From: Curtobacterium sp. Leaf261
Lineage (GTDB): Bacteria > Actinomycetota > Actinomycetes > Actinomycetales > Microbacteriaceae
DNA length: 64,000 nt
Reading direction: 5' to 3'
NCBI RefSeq assembly: GCF_001422205.1
Contig: NZ_LMMJ01000010.1
Location: 314,028 to 378,027 of the forward strand
Under the pieces are notes generated by a model. It worked only from the letters and a program-made list of their open reading frames with translations, was not told the origin of the DNA and made no database searches. Positions 62,695 through 64,000 of this stretch are shown in pieces. How positions within the stretch are numbered: the stretch's first letter is position 1; each line of letters begins with the position of its first letter. A program made the position numbers and the translations under genes.

Positions 62695-63573
62695 TCAGCC
62701 CTTCGACGAGAACCCGCCGTCGGCGAACAGGAGCTGCCCGTTGATCCACCCGCCGGCCGGGGAGCAGAGGAACGCGACGTACGCGCCGATGTCCTCCGGG
62801 GTCCCGAGTCGCCCGGCGGGGGTGTCCGACGCGCCCGATGCCCGGATCGCGTCGTCCATCCAGCCGGTGTCGATCGGACCGGGGTTCAGGACGTTCGCCC
62901 GGACGTCGAGGTCGCCGAGCTCGGACGCGGCCGCGATGACGAGTCGGTCCAGCGCGCCCTTGCTCGTGCCGTAGGGCAGGTTGTGCGCGGTGTGGTCGCT
63001 CGTCAGCGCGATGACCCGGCGGCGGTCGCGGGGAGCGGCCGTGGTCGCGGATGCTGGGGCTTCCGCTTCCGCTTCCGCTTCCGCTTCCGCTTTCGCTGCC
63101 GCATCCGCCGCCTCGTCGTCGGCTCGGAGCGCCTCGGCGTAGGCCTGGATCATCAGGAACGGCGCCCGGGCGTTCACGGCCATGTGCCGGTCGAAGGCCG
63201 CAGCGCTCGTCGTGGCGATCGACGTCACGACGCACTCGGCGTGGGACATCACGATCGCGGACACCGTGCGACCGAGCTCCTCGGCCGCGCGTGGCACCAG
63301 ACCGGCCGCCTGGTCCGCGTCCGCGAGGTCGACCGGGACGCGGGCGACCCGGGCGCCGAGGGCGGTGCACTCCCCGATGACGGACTCCACGCCCTCCGGG
63401 TCGGCGCCGCCGTGCACGCGCTCGTCGTACGGACCCCACCAGCTGAGGGCGAGGTCCCACCCGTCCGCGGCGAGGGCGACGGCGAGGCCGGCGGCGATCC
63501 CGGTGCGTCGTCCGACACCCGTGATCAGGGCGACGGGGCGGTCCGTGGTGGTGTTCTCGGTGGTGTCCGGCAT
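62695..63573 (-). CDS. SDR-family oxidoreductase with an Ala-Glu repeat insertion
   Basis: 292 residues, about 30 longer than usual. LITGVGRRTGIAAGLAVALA (NADP motif), SAIVMSHAECV, catalytic Ser in ALTSDHTAHNL and PYGTSKGALDRL (Tyr/Lys), and the end INGQLLFADGGFSSKG typical of ketoacyl-reductase-like SDRs. Between the helix before the catalytic Ser strand and that strand is an insertion DDEAADAAAKAEAEAEAEAE, encoded by CTTCCG hexanucleotides (63061-63100). A GGAG ribosome site precedes the ATG. Confidence 0.88.
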   Translation of the reverse strand: MPDTTENTTTDRPVALITGVGRRTGIAAGLAVALAADGWDLALSWWGPYDERVHGGADPEGVESVIGECTALGARVARVPVDLADADQAAGLVPRAAEELGRTVSAIVMSHAECVVTSIATTSAAAFDRHMAVNARAPFLMIQAYAEALRADDEAADAAAKAEAEAEAEAEAPASATTAAPRDRRRVIALTSDHTAHNLPYGTSKGALDRLVIAAASELGDLDVRANVLNPGPIDTGWMDDAIRASGASDTPAGRLGTPEDIGAYVAFLCSPAGGWINGQLLFADGGFSSKG

Positions 63574-63653
63574 GCGTGCTCCTGCGGGTCGTCGTTGACA
63601 TCTCGTGGATCAGATCCACAGGCTATCCGGCGGGCCTGCGCCAAGATGAGTCC

Positions 63654-63734
63654 ATGCCCCTGCTCACCCGGCCCGCCGATCGCGCGCTGACCGTCGAGCA
63701 GGCGCGCGCCGAGAAGGTGGTGTTCGCACAGTGA
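63654..63734 (+). CDS. Short leader ORF overlapping lepB
   Basis: 26 codons, MPLLTRPADRALTVEQARAE then KVVFAQ, ending in TGA that overlaps the lepB GTG (GTGA). The ATG is exactly 6 nt after the hexamer CAAGAT (63642-63647), so the lepB mRNA would begin at this ATG and translate the leader first. It has no resemblance to a known protein. Confidence 0.5.
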   Translation: MPLLTRPADRALTVEQARAEKVVFAQ

Positions 63735-64000
63735 GTCAGACTGACAACCCGTCGATCGACGGTGACGAGGGGGCCGCGCCGAGCGGGAGCGCGCCAGCGG
63801 GCGGCAACAAGCGTGGGCTGCGGTTCCTGCGGGACGTCGTGATCATCGTCCTCGCCGCGCTCCTCGTCTCGTTCCTCGTCAAGACGTTCGTGGTCCGGTC
63901 GTTCTACATCCCCTCGGGGTCCATGGAGTCGACGCTCCAGATCGACGACCGGGTCGTCGTGAACGAGCTCGTCCCCAAGGTCGTCGGGTTGCACCGCGGT
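63731..64000 (+). CDS. lepB: Signal peptidase I, 3' part outside the window
   Basis: 90 N-terminal residues seen. A polar cytoplasmic head (TDNPSIDGDEGAAPSGSAPA) precedes one membrane anchor (VVIIVLAALLVSFLVKTFVV), then the catalytic block SFYIPSGSMESTLQIDDRVV with the nucleophilic Ser. The Lys of the Ser-Lys dyad lies beyond the edge. It cleaves Sec and Tat signal peptides, including those of the secreted proteins in this window. The GTG start is coupled to the leader ORF. Confidence 0.95.
   Translation, partial: MSQTDNPSIDGDEGAAPSGSAPAGGNKRGLRFLRDVVIIVLAALLVSFLVKTFVVRSFYIPSGSMESTLQIDDRVVVNELVPKVVGLHRG

Overview
The window is chromosomal DNA of a very high-GC Gram-positive actinobacterium. 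The split purS-purQ-purL set, a SirR-type MntR, an IdeR-type iron box, many leaderless promoters, and the mix of secreted hydrolases and small regulators fit the family Microbacteriaceae, with Curtobacterium or a close relative as the best guess. That assignment is inference from gene content and style. Apart from two edge-truncated genes (an aldo/keto reductase at the left, signal peptidase I at the right), I see about 58 genes. I see no rRNA, tRNA, insertion sequence, prophage or CRISPR array.

Layout. 1-5.6 kb: aldo/keto reductase, an alpha/beta hydrolase fused to a gluconate-dehydrogenase-subunit-3-like domain coupled to a GMC oxidoreductase, and a secreted PAP2 phosphatase. 5.9-9.2 kb: a manganese locus, with a yybP-ykoY riboswitch before a CaCA exchanger, then convergent mntR and a CPBP protease. 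9.2-17.4 kb: a secreted lectin-domain protein, methyltransferase, HAD phosphatase, TetR, TrmH-like methylase, LacI regulator, uronate-dehydrogenase-like SDR and a DUF559 protein with a Ser-Gly repeat tail. 17.6-21.3 kb: a three-gene operon of TetR, a degenerate ABC ATPase-like protein and a YhgE/Pip membrane protein. 21.4-27.7 kb: cell-surface cluster with subtilase, L,D-transpeptidase and Ig-repeat protein. 28.1-29.4 kb: purA. 29.8-41.2 kb: mixed metabolic and stress genes (esterase, SRAP, sarcosine-oxidase-like enzyme, Ohr, YchJ, AroE, SDR and regulators, siderophore-interacting protein). 41.3-46.3 kb: IdeR-controlled siderophore-binding lipoprotein, two VOC proteins with a WYL regulator, chorismate mutase and lactonase. 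46.5-50.8 kb: the purSQL operon with a 2-hydroxyacid dehydrogenase. 51-57.4 kb: PadR-MFS pair, CtaG-like protein, and aquaporin divergent from a fur-katA pair. 57.5-64 kb: a second CaCA protein, a glycerate kinase-DUF6807 fusion, a NodA-like acyltransferase, a VOC dioxygenase with a strong operator, an SDR and lepB.

Gene control is unusually readable. Around twenty genes have a TANNNT-like hexamer exactly 6 nt (once 7 nt) before the start codon, the signature of leaderless transcripts. Two recurrent families of near-perfect inverted repeats close many transcription units. Hexanucleotide and longer in-frame repeats extend or interrupt several proteins.

The strongest leads are: (1) an identical LPVVSG end, with no membrane anchor behind it, on two unrelated secreted proteins; (2) the manganese riboswitch/exchanger/MntR locus; (3) a NodA-family acyltransferase homologue; (4) a glycerate kinase fused to DUF6807 through 12-residue tandem repeats; (5) a pseudo-ATPase paired with YhgE/Pip; and (6) a LacI regulator that appears to lack a canonical start codon.
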